Origin: Bacteroidota bacterium
GTDB taxonomy: Bacteria; Bacteroidota; Bacteroidia; Flavobacteriales; Crocinitomicaceae
Length of the DNA stretch: 52,854 bases
Direction of reading: 5' to 3'
Assembly (NCBI GenBank): GCA_029558435.1
Contig: JAKQEZ010000467.1
Location: 1 to 52,854, forward strand
The translations under genes were made by a program, and so were the position numbers. Positions 8,623 to 16,334 of the stretch are shown here, in pieces (positions within the stretch are counted from its first letter, which is position 1; each line of letters starts with the position of its first letter). Below the pieces are notes generated by a model that was not told the DNA's origin, ran no database searches, and saw nothing but the letters and a program-made list of their open reading frames with translations.

Positions 8623-9870
8623 ATGAAAACCATGATGACTTTATTGAAGAAAACGTTGAAATTTGTTTTCTATTTACTTCTCGTTCTTTTGATTGTTGCC
8701 AATGGTTTCATTTTACTATCTGGAAGAACTTATTTGTATCGTGGAATATATTTAACCTATTTATCAGGCAAAACAGGACCTTCCATATACGATTTAGATA
8801 ATTTCCCCAAACGAAAAGTGGCTAAAGGAAATAAGCAACTACCTTGGATAAAAACGGCCAATTACACCCAAAATACGCAAATAAATGGCTTTGAACAGTA
8901 CAATGAAGGGCTAGAAACAAAAGCATTTTTGATTTTTAAAAACGATTCATTGTTGTTTGAAAAATACTGGGGCAATCATACTGTTTCAACGCTTTCAAAT
9001 TCATTTTCTGCAGCTAAAACGATGGTAGCATTGCTGATTGGTATTGCGGTTGAAGAAGGGAAGATAAAAAACTTAGATGAACCCGTTGGAAATTACCTAC
9101 CCGAGTTTAAGCGGGATGATTTATCCATCATTACCATTCGTGATTTATTGTTAATGGCTTCTGGATTAAATTGGTCGGAAAGTGGTAAAAATCCGTTGTC
9201 CAACAATGCAGAATCGTACTATGGCACCGATTTATATGGACTCGTAACCCGTCAAAAACGTATCAGCACACCTGGTCGGACATTTATTTATCAAAGTGGC
9301 AACAGTCAATTATTGGGCTACATTATTCAAAAGGCAACTGGCAAAAACGTTTCGGATTATTGTTCTGAAAAATTATGGTCAAAAATGGGAATGGATGCCG
9401 ATGCTTATTGGAGTTTAGACAAAGAAAATGGGGATGAAAAAGCATTCTGCTGTTTGTATGCCACAGCACGTGATTTTGGAAAAATTGGTCAGCTAATTGC
9501 CAACCGTGGAAAATGGGGAAATGAACAATTAATTCCAAGCTGGTATTTTGAAGAAATGGTAAGTGCTCCAGAGGATATGGACACTGAAGAAGCAATAAAA
9601 AATTACCAATACGGCTTGCATATTTGGACCTATCAAGGTTACAAATCGCCTATTTATTATTGTAGAGGAATTTTGGGACAATACATCATTGCTATCCCCG
9701 AAGAAAAAACGGTCATTGTTCGTTTAGGCGAAAAACGCAGCAAAACAATACAACCTACAGATGCTAAAATAAAACAGCGACAATTAAAGAAGATTGGTCA
9801 TACCCAAGATTTCATTCAATATATTAATTTTGCAGAAGAAATTATCAGCGAATTAGAAAATAAGAAATGA
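8623..9870 (+). CDS. Serine hydrolase, beta-lactamase/penicillin-binding fold (class C-like)
   Basis: The 415-residue protein has an N-terminal membrane segment (about 13-33) and an extracytoplasmic serine hydrolase domain of the COG1680 group. The nucleophile motif S-A-A-K is at 129-132, followed by the family helix VALLIGIAVEEGKI. The second motif is Y-Q-S at 223-225 in a FIYQSGNSQLLG context, closer to 6-aminohexanoate-dimer-hydrolase/esterase-type members than to true AmpC enzymes (usual Y-S-N). Substrates in the group include peptides, esters and amides, so neither antibiotic resistance nor a cell-wall role can be claimed. The stop codon overlaps the start of the next gene (ATGA), so the two are co-translated. 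Confidence 0.85.
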   Translation: MKTMMTLLKKTLKFVFYLLLVLLIVANGFILLSGRTYLYRGIYLTYLSGKTGPSIYDLDNFPKRKVAKGNKQLPWIKTANYTQNTQINGFEQYNEGLETKAFLIFKNDSLLFEKYWGNHTVSTLSNSFSAAKTMVALLIGIAVEEGKIKNLDEPVGNYLPEFKRDDLSIITIRDLLLMASGLNWSESGKNPLSNNAESYYGTDLYGLVTRQKRISTPGRTFIYQSGNSQLLGYIIQKATGKNVSDYCSEKLWSKMGMDADAYWSLDKENGDEKAFCCLYATARDFGKIGQLIANRGKWGNEQLIPSWYFEEMVSAPEDMDTEEAIKNYQYGLHIWTYQGYKSPIYYCRGILGQYIIAIPEEKTVIVRLGEKRSKTIQPTDAKIKQRQLKKIGHTQDFIQYINFAEEIISELENKK

Positions 9871-10277
9871 AAGAAGGGATTTTAGGACCAAAAGTAGAAG
9901 GTGTAGCATTTGCAGTTGTTCAAGATGTTAACGAATTAAACGAATTCATCTACAATGTTTATTTACTAAACTTGCGTGATGACATCATGGAGGGAATCAT
10001 CATAACTAGCAAAGGCTATGGCGAAAATTTGGAAACTGGAGAAAAAATTAAAACCTCTACCCTTCGTCATTGTTTAGAGTTATTGCTTCCAGACGAGGCT
10101 GCAAAAATAGAACCGATTATGCCCGAAGTATTCCACATTGCTAACGAATATTGGATAAGTTTTTGGGTAAACGAAGTAATGTACGATAAAAAATTTGTTT
10201 TCTTACCTGGCGTTATTACAGAAGAAAACATGGTGGAAATTCCTTTGTTGAACAAAAAAGGTGTGTTGATTAAATAG
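9867..10277 (+). CDS. Conserved hypothetical protein, co-translated with serine hydrolase
   Basis: I recognise no named domain in this 136-residue cytoplasmic-type protein. It has no signal peptide, no cysteines apart from one in the middle, and an alternating alpha/beta composition typical of a small globular domain. The 4-bp ATGA overlap with the serine hydrolase gene shows translational coupling. Convergent transcription with the AAA ATPase gene leaves only 10 bp between stop codons. Confidence 0.75.
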   Translation: MKEGILGPKVEGVAFAVVQDVNELNEFIYNVYLLNLRDDIMEGIIITSKGYGENLETGEKIKTSTLRHCLELLLPDEAAKIEPIMPEVFHIANEYWISFWVNEVMYDKKFVFLPGVITEENMVEIPLLNKKGVLIK

Positions 10278-10287
10278 AAAATTGAGT

Positions 10288-11457
10288 TTAATACAACATT
10301 CCAAAATGCCATAATGGAATAACTGATGCAAAACCAGTTTCAATCTCATCTTTAACAACGTATCCTTGTTGATGTGACTGCAATTGTTTAGCACTTTTTT
10401 TCTTTCCTCCGATTTCAAATTCCAGGTTGTTAACTGTAAAATCTACAAGAGAGGATGAATTTACAGGTGCAATACATTTTAATTGATTGATAAAAAACGT
10501 TTCTCTAACATTTCCAATGTTAAGTTTATTACCAACCAAGCTGTATATCAAATTTGAATTATCCAAATAGATTTTATCAACTTTTCCAAGGTTTCTTATG
10601 CCTCCAGTGTCTGCTTTTAATTGAATTATCATGCCCGCTTCTTCTAAAAAATAAAGATAATCCGTCATATTATTTCTACTAACTCCAATCATTTCAGCTA
10701 GTTTACTCATATTGGGTTTAAAAGGCACACTTTCTGAAACAATTGCAAGTAACTGTTTTAATTTACGTCCTGTAGCAACATTCATGTTAGAAAAAAAAGG
10801 AATATCCACTTCTAACGTTTGATTGATAATTTGCTTCAATTTTACATCAAAATCTTCTTCACGGGCAAATGGATAATAACCATTTTTCAAATAATCAGAA
10901 AAATAAAGTAAAGGGTGTTTTACAACTGAAAAATCTACACGGTGATTCAATACATCGTCCAAGGAATAGGTTGGTAATTCAATAGAATGAAAAATAGCCA
11001 AATACTCTCTAAACGACAATCCTTGCATTTGATAAACAACACTTCTTCTACTTAAATCGGAAGATCCTTTTTTAATATCCAATACAGAAGAACCTGTGAA
11101 AACAACATGCAATTCGGAATGGTAATCGTAAATCAACTTTAATTCTTTAGACCAATTAGGATATTTGTGAATTTCATCGATGAACAAATATTTACCTCCC
11201 AATTGAACAAACGTTGTTGCTAAATCTATTAATTTATTGGTCGAAAAATAGAAATCTTCTGCTGTAACGTATAATGTTTGATGATGTGGGAGTTTTGATT
11301 TAATGTGTTGTAAAATAAGTGTGGTTTTACCAACACCTCTTGGCCCTACCAAACCTATTTGCCTATTATTCCAATTAATTTTTTCATACAAATAGCGCAC
11401 AAAAACAAGTTCTGTTTCTGCAATTAATTTGGCTGAATGTGCAACTAGTTGTTCCAT
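10288..11457 (-). CDS. AAA ATPase with DUF4143 domain and winged-helix segment
   Basis: The 389-residue protein is a member of the archaeal/bacterial AAA (AAA_14) plus DUF4143 family. It has Walker A GPRGVGKTT (residues 38-46), Walker B YLFIDEIHKYPNW, a sensor phrase VFTGSSVLDI, and the RRSVVYQMQGLSFREYL strand typical of the family. A winged-helix-like stretch (KLAEMIGVSRNNMTDYLYFL) precedes the C-terminal DUF4143 nuclease-like part. The family's cellular role is unsettled. The frame is open to a GTG at 11484, but that codon lies inside a palindrome and upstream of the expected transcription start (promoter core 11465-11472), so the ATG at 11457 is preferred. The twin palindromes suggest tight repression, perhaps by its own winged helix. 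Confidence 0.85.
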   Translation of the reverse strand: MEQLVAHSAKLIAETELVFVRYLYEKINWNNRQIGLVGPRGVGKTTLILQHIKSKLPHHQTLYVTAEDFYFSTNKLIDLATTFVQLGGKYLFIDEIHKYPNWSKELKLIYDYHSELHVVFTGSSVLDIKKGSSDLSRRSVVYQMQGLSFREYLAIFHSIELPTYSLDDVLNHRVDFSVVKHPLLYFSDYLKNGYYPFAREEDFDVKLKQIINQTLEVDIPFFSNMNVATGRKLKQLLAIVSESVPFKPNMSKLAEMIGVSRNNMTDYLYFLEEAGMIIQLKADTGGIRNLGKVDKIYLDNSNLIYSLVGNKLNIGNVRETFFINQLKCIAPVNSSSLVDFTVNNLEFEIGGKKKSAKQLQSHQQGYVVKDEIETGFASVIPLWHFGMLY

Positions 11458-11464
11458 AACACTA

Positions 11465-11472
11465 CAAAAATA
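11465..11472 (-). promoter_or_regulatory. Promoter -7 element of the AAA ATPase gene
   Basis: The minus strand reads TATTTTTG, an exact TAnnTTTG match, ending 8 bp before the ATG at 11457. The predicted transcript would be nearly leaderless. The first palindrome occupies the -33 region. Confidence 0.6.
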
Positions 11473-11479
11473 CACTTTT

Positions 11480-11496
11480 TGCACTATTATAGTGCA
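11480..11496. promoter_or_regulatory. Perfect 17-bp palindrome, operator candidate 1
   Basis: The sequence TGCACTATTATAGTGCA has 8-bp perfect arms around one central base. It covers the -33 region of the AAA ATPase promoter, so a bound protein would block polymerase. An identical pair of arms lies 32 bp away. Confidence 0.75.
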
Positions 11497-11511
11497 TTTA
11501 TTTTATTTTTT

Positions 11512-11528
11512 TGCACTATCATAGTGCA
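11512..11528. promoter_or_regulatory. Perfect 17-bp palindrome, operator candidate 2
   Basis: The sequence TGCACTATCATAGTGCA is identical to operator candidate 1 except for the central base. The centre-to-centre distance of 32 bp is three helical turns, so two dimers would sit on the same DNA face. Confidence 0.75.
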
Positions 11529-11544
11529 TTTAGGGAAATAATCA

Positions 11545-11607
11545 TAAAAAAACCTGAGATTCGATGGCCGCTGTTACACTTGGTCTATCTCAGGTTAAAC
11601 TCTGCAA
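11545..11607 (-). ncRNA. Candidate small RNA ending in a terminator hairpin
   Basis: A 10-bp perfect stem (AACCTGAGAT with ATCTCAGGTT, arms 11551-11560 and 11587-11596) with a 26-nt loop is followed by seven U residues on the minus strand. The upstream protein operon already has its own terminator at 11668-11698. A separate promoter (TTG, 18 bp, TAGGTTTT) lies just upstream, predicting a transcript of about 60 nt. No open frame fits. I do not recognise an Rfam family. Confidence 0.5.
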
Positions 11608-11613
11608 GAATAT

Positions 11614-11642
11614 AAAACCTATTTACTTTATTGACGCAACAA
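11614..11642 (-). promoter_or_regulatory. Promoter of the candidate small RNA
   Basis: On the minus strand TTG (11642-11640), an 18-bp spacer and TAGGTTTT (11621-11614) match the Bacteroidota -33/-7 pattern TTG-N17-23-TAnnTTTG at all but the last base. The predicted start is near 11607. Confidence 0.5.
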
Positions 11643-11667
11643 TTTTAAAAAGGTTGGGTTGATACAT

Positions 11668-11698
11668 AAAAAAAGGTGAAATTTTCATTCCACCTTTT
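11668..11698 (-). terminator. Terminator after mreB-lipoprotein genes
   Basis: On the minus strand an 8-bp stem AAAAGGTG/CACCTTTT with a 12-nt loop runs into a tract of seven U residues, 19 bp after the stop of the small lipoprotein gene. Confidence 0.8.
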
Positions 11699-11716
11699 CA
11701 ATTATTTAATCGAAAC

Positions 11717-11980
11717 TTATTTACAAGCTTCTTGTTTTTTCAACATTTCAGGTCCAGCCATTGTTTCGTAAGGAGCACAAATTTTTTCTTTTTTTTCTTT
11801 TAAAGCTTTCAATTTTGCAACATCTTTATCGGTAATCTTGTCCAACTCTATGGAACTATATTTAGCTGCTTCTTGGTTCAATTCATTGCCTACCTCCAAA
11901 CACTCACAAAACTGTTTATCCTTGTTGGAACAAGAAAAAACGAGCATCAAACTAGCTACAACAACGCCAACTTTTTTCAT
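11717..11980 (-). CDS. Small lipoprotein downstream of mreB
   Basis: The 87-residue precursor has a lipoprotein signal with lipobox LVFSC (Cys 17), leaving a mature peptide of about 70 residues that is Lys/Glu-rich and helical, with four further cysteines (FCECL, KICAPY and the penultimate Cys). Disulfide bonding in the periplasm is likely. I recognise no family. Its start overlaps the mreB stop codon by one base (TAATG), so it is translationally coupled to mreB, in the place where mreC is usual. A role near the elongation machinery is only an inference from position. Confidence 0.75.
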   Translation of the reverse strand: MKKVGVVVASLMLVFSCSNKDKQFCECLEVGNELNQEAAKYSSIELDKITDKDVAKLKALKEKKEKICAPYETMAGPEMLKKQEACK

Positions 11981-13005
11981 TAATCTTTGATTAAGAATAC
12001 GTAACGACCAATATTTTTCAATGCGATTGCAGTTCCACGAACAACGGCTCTTTGTGGATCTTCTGCAATGTGCACTGGCAATTTTGTGCGAGCAGAAATA
12101 CGCTTATCCAAACCTCTCAACTGGCTACCACCTCCTGCTAAATAGATACCTGTTTTATAGATATCGGCAGATAATTCGGGTGGTGTCATTTCCAAAGCAC
12201 TTAAGATGGCTTCTTCTATTTTTGAAATGGTTTTATCCAATGCATGTGCAATTTCAGAATAGGTTACCACAATTTCTTTTGGAATACCCGTCATTAAGTC
12301 ACGCCCTCGAACAGCAAAGTCTGCTGGTGGATTATCTAATTCTGGCAAGGCTGAACCTACTTCTATTTTAATTAGCTCAGCAGTGCGTTCACCCACCAAA
12401 ATATTGTGTTGACGGCGCATGTAATCTTCAATATCTGCACTAAAATCGTCACCCGCAACACGAATGGATTTATCACAAACAATACCACCTAAAGCTATTA
12501 CGGCAATTTCGGAAGTACCACCACCTATGTCAATTATCATATTTCCCATAGGTTCTTCCACATCGATACCAATACCGATTGCAGCAGCCATAGGTTCGTG
12601 AATCAAATATACTTCTTTAGCACCTGCACGTTCTGCCGAGTCACGAACGGCACGTTTTTCTACTTCGGTAATACCTGAAGGAATACAAATTACCATTCTT
12701 AACGAAGGAGTAAATAAGCTTTTACCTGGATTGATCATTTTAATCATTCCACGCATCATTTGCTCGGCACTATGGAAATCGGCAATAACGCCATCTTGCA
12801 ACGGACGAATTGTTTCAATCAACTTGTGTGTTTTACCATGCATTTGTTGCGCTTTTTTTCCAATTGCTACAATGGCACCCGTTTGAATGTCTTTTGCAAC
12901 AATTGAAGGCTCATCCACAACCACTTTATCGTTCATGATAATCAACGTGTTGGCTGTACCTAAGTCAATTGCAATTTCTTGAGTTAAAAAGCTAAATAAT
13001 CCCAT
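11980..13005 (-). CDS. mreB: Rod-shape-determining actin-like protein MreB
   Basis: The 341-residue protein is a full-length MreB, the bacterial actin that forms membrane-bound filaments guiding lateral cell-wall synthesis. It has the actin-fold phosphate-1 motif IAIDLGTANTLI near the N-terminus, phosphate-2 IDIGGGTSEIAVI, and the adenosine motif GIYLAGGGSQLRGLD. The N-terminal MGLFSFL segment fits the short membrane-binding start of the family. Upstream is purH, the usual Bacteroidota neighbour; downstream, a small lipoprotein and a terminator replace mreC-mreD. Confidence 0.96.
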   Translation of the reverse strand: MGLFSFLTQEIAIDLGTANTLIIMNDKVVVDEPSIVAKDIQTGAIVAIGKKAQQMHGKTHKLIETIRPLQDGVIADFHSAEQMMRGMIKMINPGKSLFTPSLRMVICIPSGITEVEKRAVRDSAERAGAKEVYLIHEPMAAAIGIGIDVEEPMGNMIIDIGGGTSEIAVIALGGIVCDKSIRVAGDDFSADIEDYMRRQHNILVGERTAELIKIEVGSALPELDNPPADFAVRGRDLMTGIPKEIVVTYSEIAHALDKTISKIEEAILSALEMTPPELSADIYKTGIYLAGGGSQLRGLDKRISARTKLPVHIAEDPQRAVVRGTAIALKNIGRYVFLIKD

Positions 13006-13102
13006 TTGGTAATGCTTATTTTTTGTTTTCGGTTATAATGTTAATCAGATTCTTCGTATTTATAGCAAAAAAGTTACATTTTTTTTGTTAAAAACACAAT
13101 TT

Positions 13103-14632
13103 TTAGTGTTTGAAATGTCTATTTCCTGTAAACACCATTGCCATGTTGTGTTCATTACAATAATCGATGGATAATTCATCTTTTATTGAACCACCTGGCT
13201 GGATTACAGCAGTTATACCAGCATTGTTGGCAATTTCAACACAATCTGGGAAAGGGAAAAATGCGTCCGAAGCCATCACAGCACCATTCAAATCAAAGTT
13301 GAACGATTTTGCTTTGTGAATGGCTTGTTGCAAGGCATCCACACGTGATGTTTGCCCAGTACCACTTGCCAATAATGTTTTATTTTTTGCCAAAACAATA
13401 GTGTTTGATTTGGTGTGTTTTACCAATTTATTAGCAAACAACAAATCGGTAATTTCATCCGCTGTTGGTTGTTTGTTGGTGCGTGGTGTTAAATCTGCAG
13501 CAGTTTCTTGCAACAAATCTTTATCTTGTTCCAACACGCCATTTAAAATGGTGCGGAATTGTTTTTTAGGTAATTCAATATCTTTTTGAACCAAAATAAT
13601 TCTGTTTTTCTTGCTTTGCAATAATTCAATTGCTTTTTGGTCGTATGCTGGAGCAATAACAACTTCGCAGAACAATTCATTAACCAATTCAGCAGTTGCA
13701 AAATCAATTGTTTTGTTGGCAATTAAAATTCCGCCAAAAGCACTTACAGGGTCGCCTGCCAATGCAGCTTCGTAGGCTTCTTTAATGGTTGAGCGTGTTG
13801 CCAAACCACATGCGTTGTTGTGTTTTAAAATTGCAAATGTTGGATCGTCGTTTTTAAACTCAGCCATCAATGCTACAGCCGCATCAACGTCTAACAAATT
13901 ATTGTATGACAATTCTTTACCGTGCAATTTATCAAACATAGCATCCAAATCACCGTAGAAAACACCTTTTTGGTGTGGGTTTTCACCGTAACGCAACACT
14001 TGAGAAGTTGCAATACTTTGTTTAAACACATCCAACTCACCGTTGTTGAAGTAGTTGAAAATATGTGTATCGTAATTGGATGAAACATGGAATGCATCGC
14101 GAGCAAAAGCTTGACGTTGCTCAATAGTTGTTGCACTATTTGACGCTGAAATGATGCTTAAAAATTCGCCATATTGTGCTTGCGAAGGAATAATCACTAC
14201 ATCTTGGTAATTTTTTGCAGCAGCACGAATCAATGAAATTCCACCGATATCGATTTTCTCAATAATTGCTTCATGAGTAGCTCCAGATGCTACTGTTTGC
14301 TCAAAAGGATATAAATCAACAATCACTAAATCCAATTCTGGAATTTCGTATTCTGCAATTTGTGCTTGATCTTCTGCCAAACCACGACGGTTCAAAATCC
14401 CACCAAAAACTTTTGGATGCAAGGTTTTAACACGACCTCCTAAAATAGAAGGATAAGACGTTAAATCTTCCACTCTTTCTACTGGAATACCAAATCCTTC
14501 GATGAACGATTGTGTTCCACCTGTTGAATAAATTGTTACACCATCGTTGTGTAATTGCTTGATAATCGGCTCTAAACCTGTTTTATCAAATACTGAAATT
14601 AATGCTGATTTAATTTTTTTTGTTGCACTCAT
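13103..14632 (-). CDS. purH: Bifunctional AICAR transformylase/IMP cyclohydrolase
   Basis: The 509-residue enzyme carries out the last two steps of de novo purine synthesis: formyl transfer to AICAR, then ring closure to IMP. The N-terminal IMP cyclohydrolase domain (about 1-200) has the MGS-like phrase STGGTQSFIEGFGIPVERVE. The C-terminal AICAR transformylase domain follows (about 200-509) with RYGENPHQKGVFYG and KHNNACG, the region of the catalytic Lys-His. The C-terminal half ends in FTGNRHFKH, as in other PurH proteins. A promoter core lies 24 bp upstream. It precedes mreB with a 97-bp gap. Confidence 0.96.
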   Translation of the reverse strand: MSATKKIKSALISVFDKTGLEPIIKQLHNDGVTIYSTGGTQSFIEGFGIPVERVEDLTSYPSILGGRVKTLHPKVFGGILNRRGLAEDQAQIAEYEIPELDLVIVDLYPFEQTVASGATHEAIIEKIDIGGISLIRAAAKNYQDVVIIPSQAQYGEFLSIISASNSATTIEQRQAFARDAFHVSSNYDTHIFNYFNNGELDVFKQSIATSQVLRYGENPHQKGVFYGDLDAMFDKLHGKELSYNNLLDVDAAVALMAEFKNDDPTFAILKHNNACGLATRSTIKEAYEAALAGDPVSAFGGILIANKTIDFATAELVNELFCEVVIAPAYDQKAIELLQSKKNRIILVQKDIELPKKQFRTILNGVLEQDKDLLQETAADLTPRTNKQPTADEITDLLFANKLVKHTKSNTIVLAKNKTLLASGTGQTSRVDALQQAIHKAKSFNFDLNGAVMASDAFFPFPDCVEIANNAGITAVIQPGGSIKDELSIDYCNEHNMAMVFTGNRHFKH

Positions 14633-14655
14633 GAAATCTAACTAAAAAGAAAGTG

Positions 14656-14672
14656 CAAAATTAGCTAATTTT
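14656..14672 (-). promoter_or_regulatory. purH promoter core with overlapping palindrome
   Basis: The minus strand reads TAATTTTG at 14663-14656, an exact TAnnTTTG match 24 bp before the purH start. It overlaps the 16-bp perfect palindrome AAAATTAGCTAATTTT (14657-14672), which could be an operator or a weak terminator for the operon upstream. Confidence 0.45.
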
Positions 14673-14698
14673 TAAAAGAAACTTGGGAAAAAAACAAA

Positions 14699-15121
14699 TT
14701 ATTTTGCCTTTATTTTTTTGAGCACCAAATGGTAGTTGAGATAATCAACATTTGGAAAATCAAGAACTAAATCTTCTTTGGTTTTGTAAACAATAATCAT
14801 ATCTCTGTTTTTACCATCGGAAGAAACTAATTTTGCAATATTTTTATTTTCAATGTGATAGGTTCCTTTTTCAATAAAATTCAACGGACTTCCATTAAAA
14901 TCAAAATACAATTGAAAATCATAGGTTCCGGTTTTTGATTTTTTGCCATCGTTGTTAAAAATCAATGTTCCCGTACAGGTAGGCGTGTGTTTAATGCCAT
15001 CGTAATCATTGAGGTAAAAATCTACAGGAATCCATTTGCCATCAATGGCTTTATTGTTCTCAATTTCTTTAGAGCAACCCCATATTGATATCAGTAAAAT
15101 GAAAATTCCTAAATATTTCAT
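14699..15121 (-). CDS. Lipoprotein, lipocalin-like
   Basis: The 140-residue precursor has a lipoprotein signal (lipobox SIWGC, Cys 16) and a mature domain of alternating beta strands beginning IDGKWIPVDFYLNDYDG, resembling the lipocalin-like domains of Bacteroidota lipoproteins. No ligand can be named. It is the last gene of a four-gene operon: its start overlaps the upstream DUF4230 gene by 4 bp. Confidence 0.75.
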   Translation of the reverse strand: MKYLGIFILLISIWGCSKEIENNKAIDGKWIPVDFYLNDYDGIKHTPTCTGTLIFNNDGKKSKTGTYDFQLYFDFNGSPLNFIEKGTYHIENKNIAKLVSSDGKNRDMIIVYKTKEDLVLDFPNVDYLNYHLVLKKIKAK

Positions 15122-15774
15122 TCCTTATATGTTACAATTAAATGATGTTTGTTGGTGATTAACTTTTGAAGCAATTGTTCAAACTGTTTTTTTGCTCTTT
15201 CATCAAATTGCATTGCTTGAGCATGCTTTTCAATTTTTAAAATCGCCTTTTTTTGAAGTTTTTTACGTGCCGTGTCCTTCCAATCACCATGTTCTAAAAA
15301 AACAGATGTTCCTGAGGGAATAACCACACAACTTAAAATTTTGGGGGCATGAACAACAACATGCGCGGTGTCGTTTATTACATTCACTTTAAATTCATCG
15401 GATTTTAAATCAAAGCCATAATTTAATTCGCCATTTACAATTAAGGTGAGGCGTTTTTCTATTGCAGAACCTCTTAGGGCATATCCCCAAGAACTTGGAT
15501 CGATTATTTTACTCACATTTCCAACTACTTGTTCATTAACGTTTTTGTAATAAACAATAGAATCTACAACCACTTCATCTTTAAAGTTGATTAAACTTAG
15601 TTGTGCAATTTTTTTAATACTTTCAATTTTAAGAGGATGATTTTCTAGGGTCCATTCTTTTTCTTCGCTGGATGTACATTTTTTAAACCCAACAACAATA
15701 AATCCAATTAAAGCGCTAATAATTGCAAGTTTAGCCACTAATTTCAACCAATAAAGTTTGTTTTTTACTTTCAT
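15118..15774 (-). CDS. DUF4230 family protein, membrane-anchored
   Basis: The 218-residue protein has a single N-terminal membrane anchor (about 12-30) and an extracytoplasmic DUF4230 domain: a strand motif around YYKNVNEQVVG, then ERLTLIVNGELNYGFDL, and the pattern VVHAPKILSCVV, which matches the family core (charged strand, proline-rich turn). The function of DUF4230 is unknown. It overlaps both neighbours by 4 bp (ATGA type), and its upstream neighbour is a second, lipid-anchored DUF4230 protein, so the two may act as a pair. Confidence 0.8.
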   Translation of the reverse strand: MKVKNKLYWLKLVAKLAIISALIGFIVVGFKKCTSSEEKEWTLENHPLKIESIKKIAQLSLINFKDEVVVDSIVYYKNVNEQVVGNVSKIIDPSSWGYALRGSAIEKRLTLIVNGELNYGFDLKSDEFKVNVINDTAHVVVHAPKILSCVVIPSGTSVFLEHGDWKDTARKKLQKKAILKIEKHAQAMQFDERAKKQFEQLLQKLITNKHHLIVTYKE

Positions 15775-16331
15775 AATTTGGCTGATTTAGTTTCAATAGT
15801 AACCGATTCATAACCAAGGTTGGTATAAAAATCAACTAAAAAGGCGTGTGTATTTTTTTTAGCAACTTGAAGAATAGCACTTTTTCCCATGTCTTCTTTG
15901 ATGCTTTTTTCACCCAGTTTTAAAATCTTCAATTTTTCCTGTTGGCTAAATTCAAAACGCAAACCGCTTATATCTTCCATTTCTGTTTGCACATCATCCG
16001 GATTAATTTCAAAGGCTAAAATTTCGGCTTCTGGCAATTTAATGTGGATGGATTTTTTACCATCAATGGTTACATCTTCTGGTTGTACTTTATTAAAATC
16101 TATACCTGCTTTTACTTTTGCTTTAACACTGAACAATATTTTGCGATTACCTATTTTGTACCAATCTTTATCATCGTTGAGTTGCACAATTTTGCTAAAG
16201 GTGTATTCTGTAGTTGCTAAGGAACCAATGTCTTGAATTTGAATAATATTCGTATTTGCTACTTCTTGCGCATCGTTATTTGCACAGGAAACAACAAAAA
16301 GAAATACAAAACAAAAACTGAATATTTTCAT
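15771..16331 (-). CDS. DUF4230 family lipoprotein
   Basis: The 186-residue precursor has a lipobox FVVSC (Cys 16) and a DUF4230 domain with the family phrases LATTEYTFSKIV, RKILFSVKAKVKAGID and LPEAEILAFEINPD. It follows the M20 peptidase gene by 3 bp and overlaps the second DUF4230 gene by 4 bp. The first copy is lipid-anchored and the second has a transmembrane anchor, so the two could face each other across the periplasm; that is inference. No enzymatic motif is visible. Confidence 0.85.
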   Translation of the reverse strand: MKIFSFCFVFLFVVSCANNDAQEVANTNIIQIQDIGSLATTEYTFSKIVQLNDDKDWYKIGNRKILFSVKAKVKAGIDFNKVQPEDVTIDGKKSIHIKLPEAEILAFEINPDDVQTEMEDISGLRFEFSQQEKLKILKLGEKSIKEDMGKSAILQVAKKNTHAFLVDFYTNLGYESVTIETKSAKL

Positions 16332-16334
16332 AGA

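Noticed and set aside
8623..9870. Antibiotic-resistance beta-lactamase
   Set aside because: SxxK is present but the second motif is Y-x-S rather than Y-x-N, and it has a membrane anchor; the broader serine hydrolase group fits better.
11458..11484. GTG start extending the AAA ATPase by nine residues
   Set aside because: The codon lies in the palindrome, upstream of the predicted transcription start; the ATG at 11457 is preferred.
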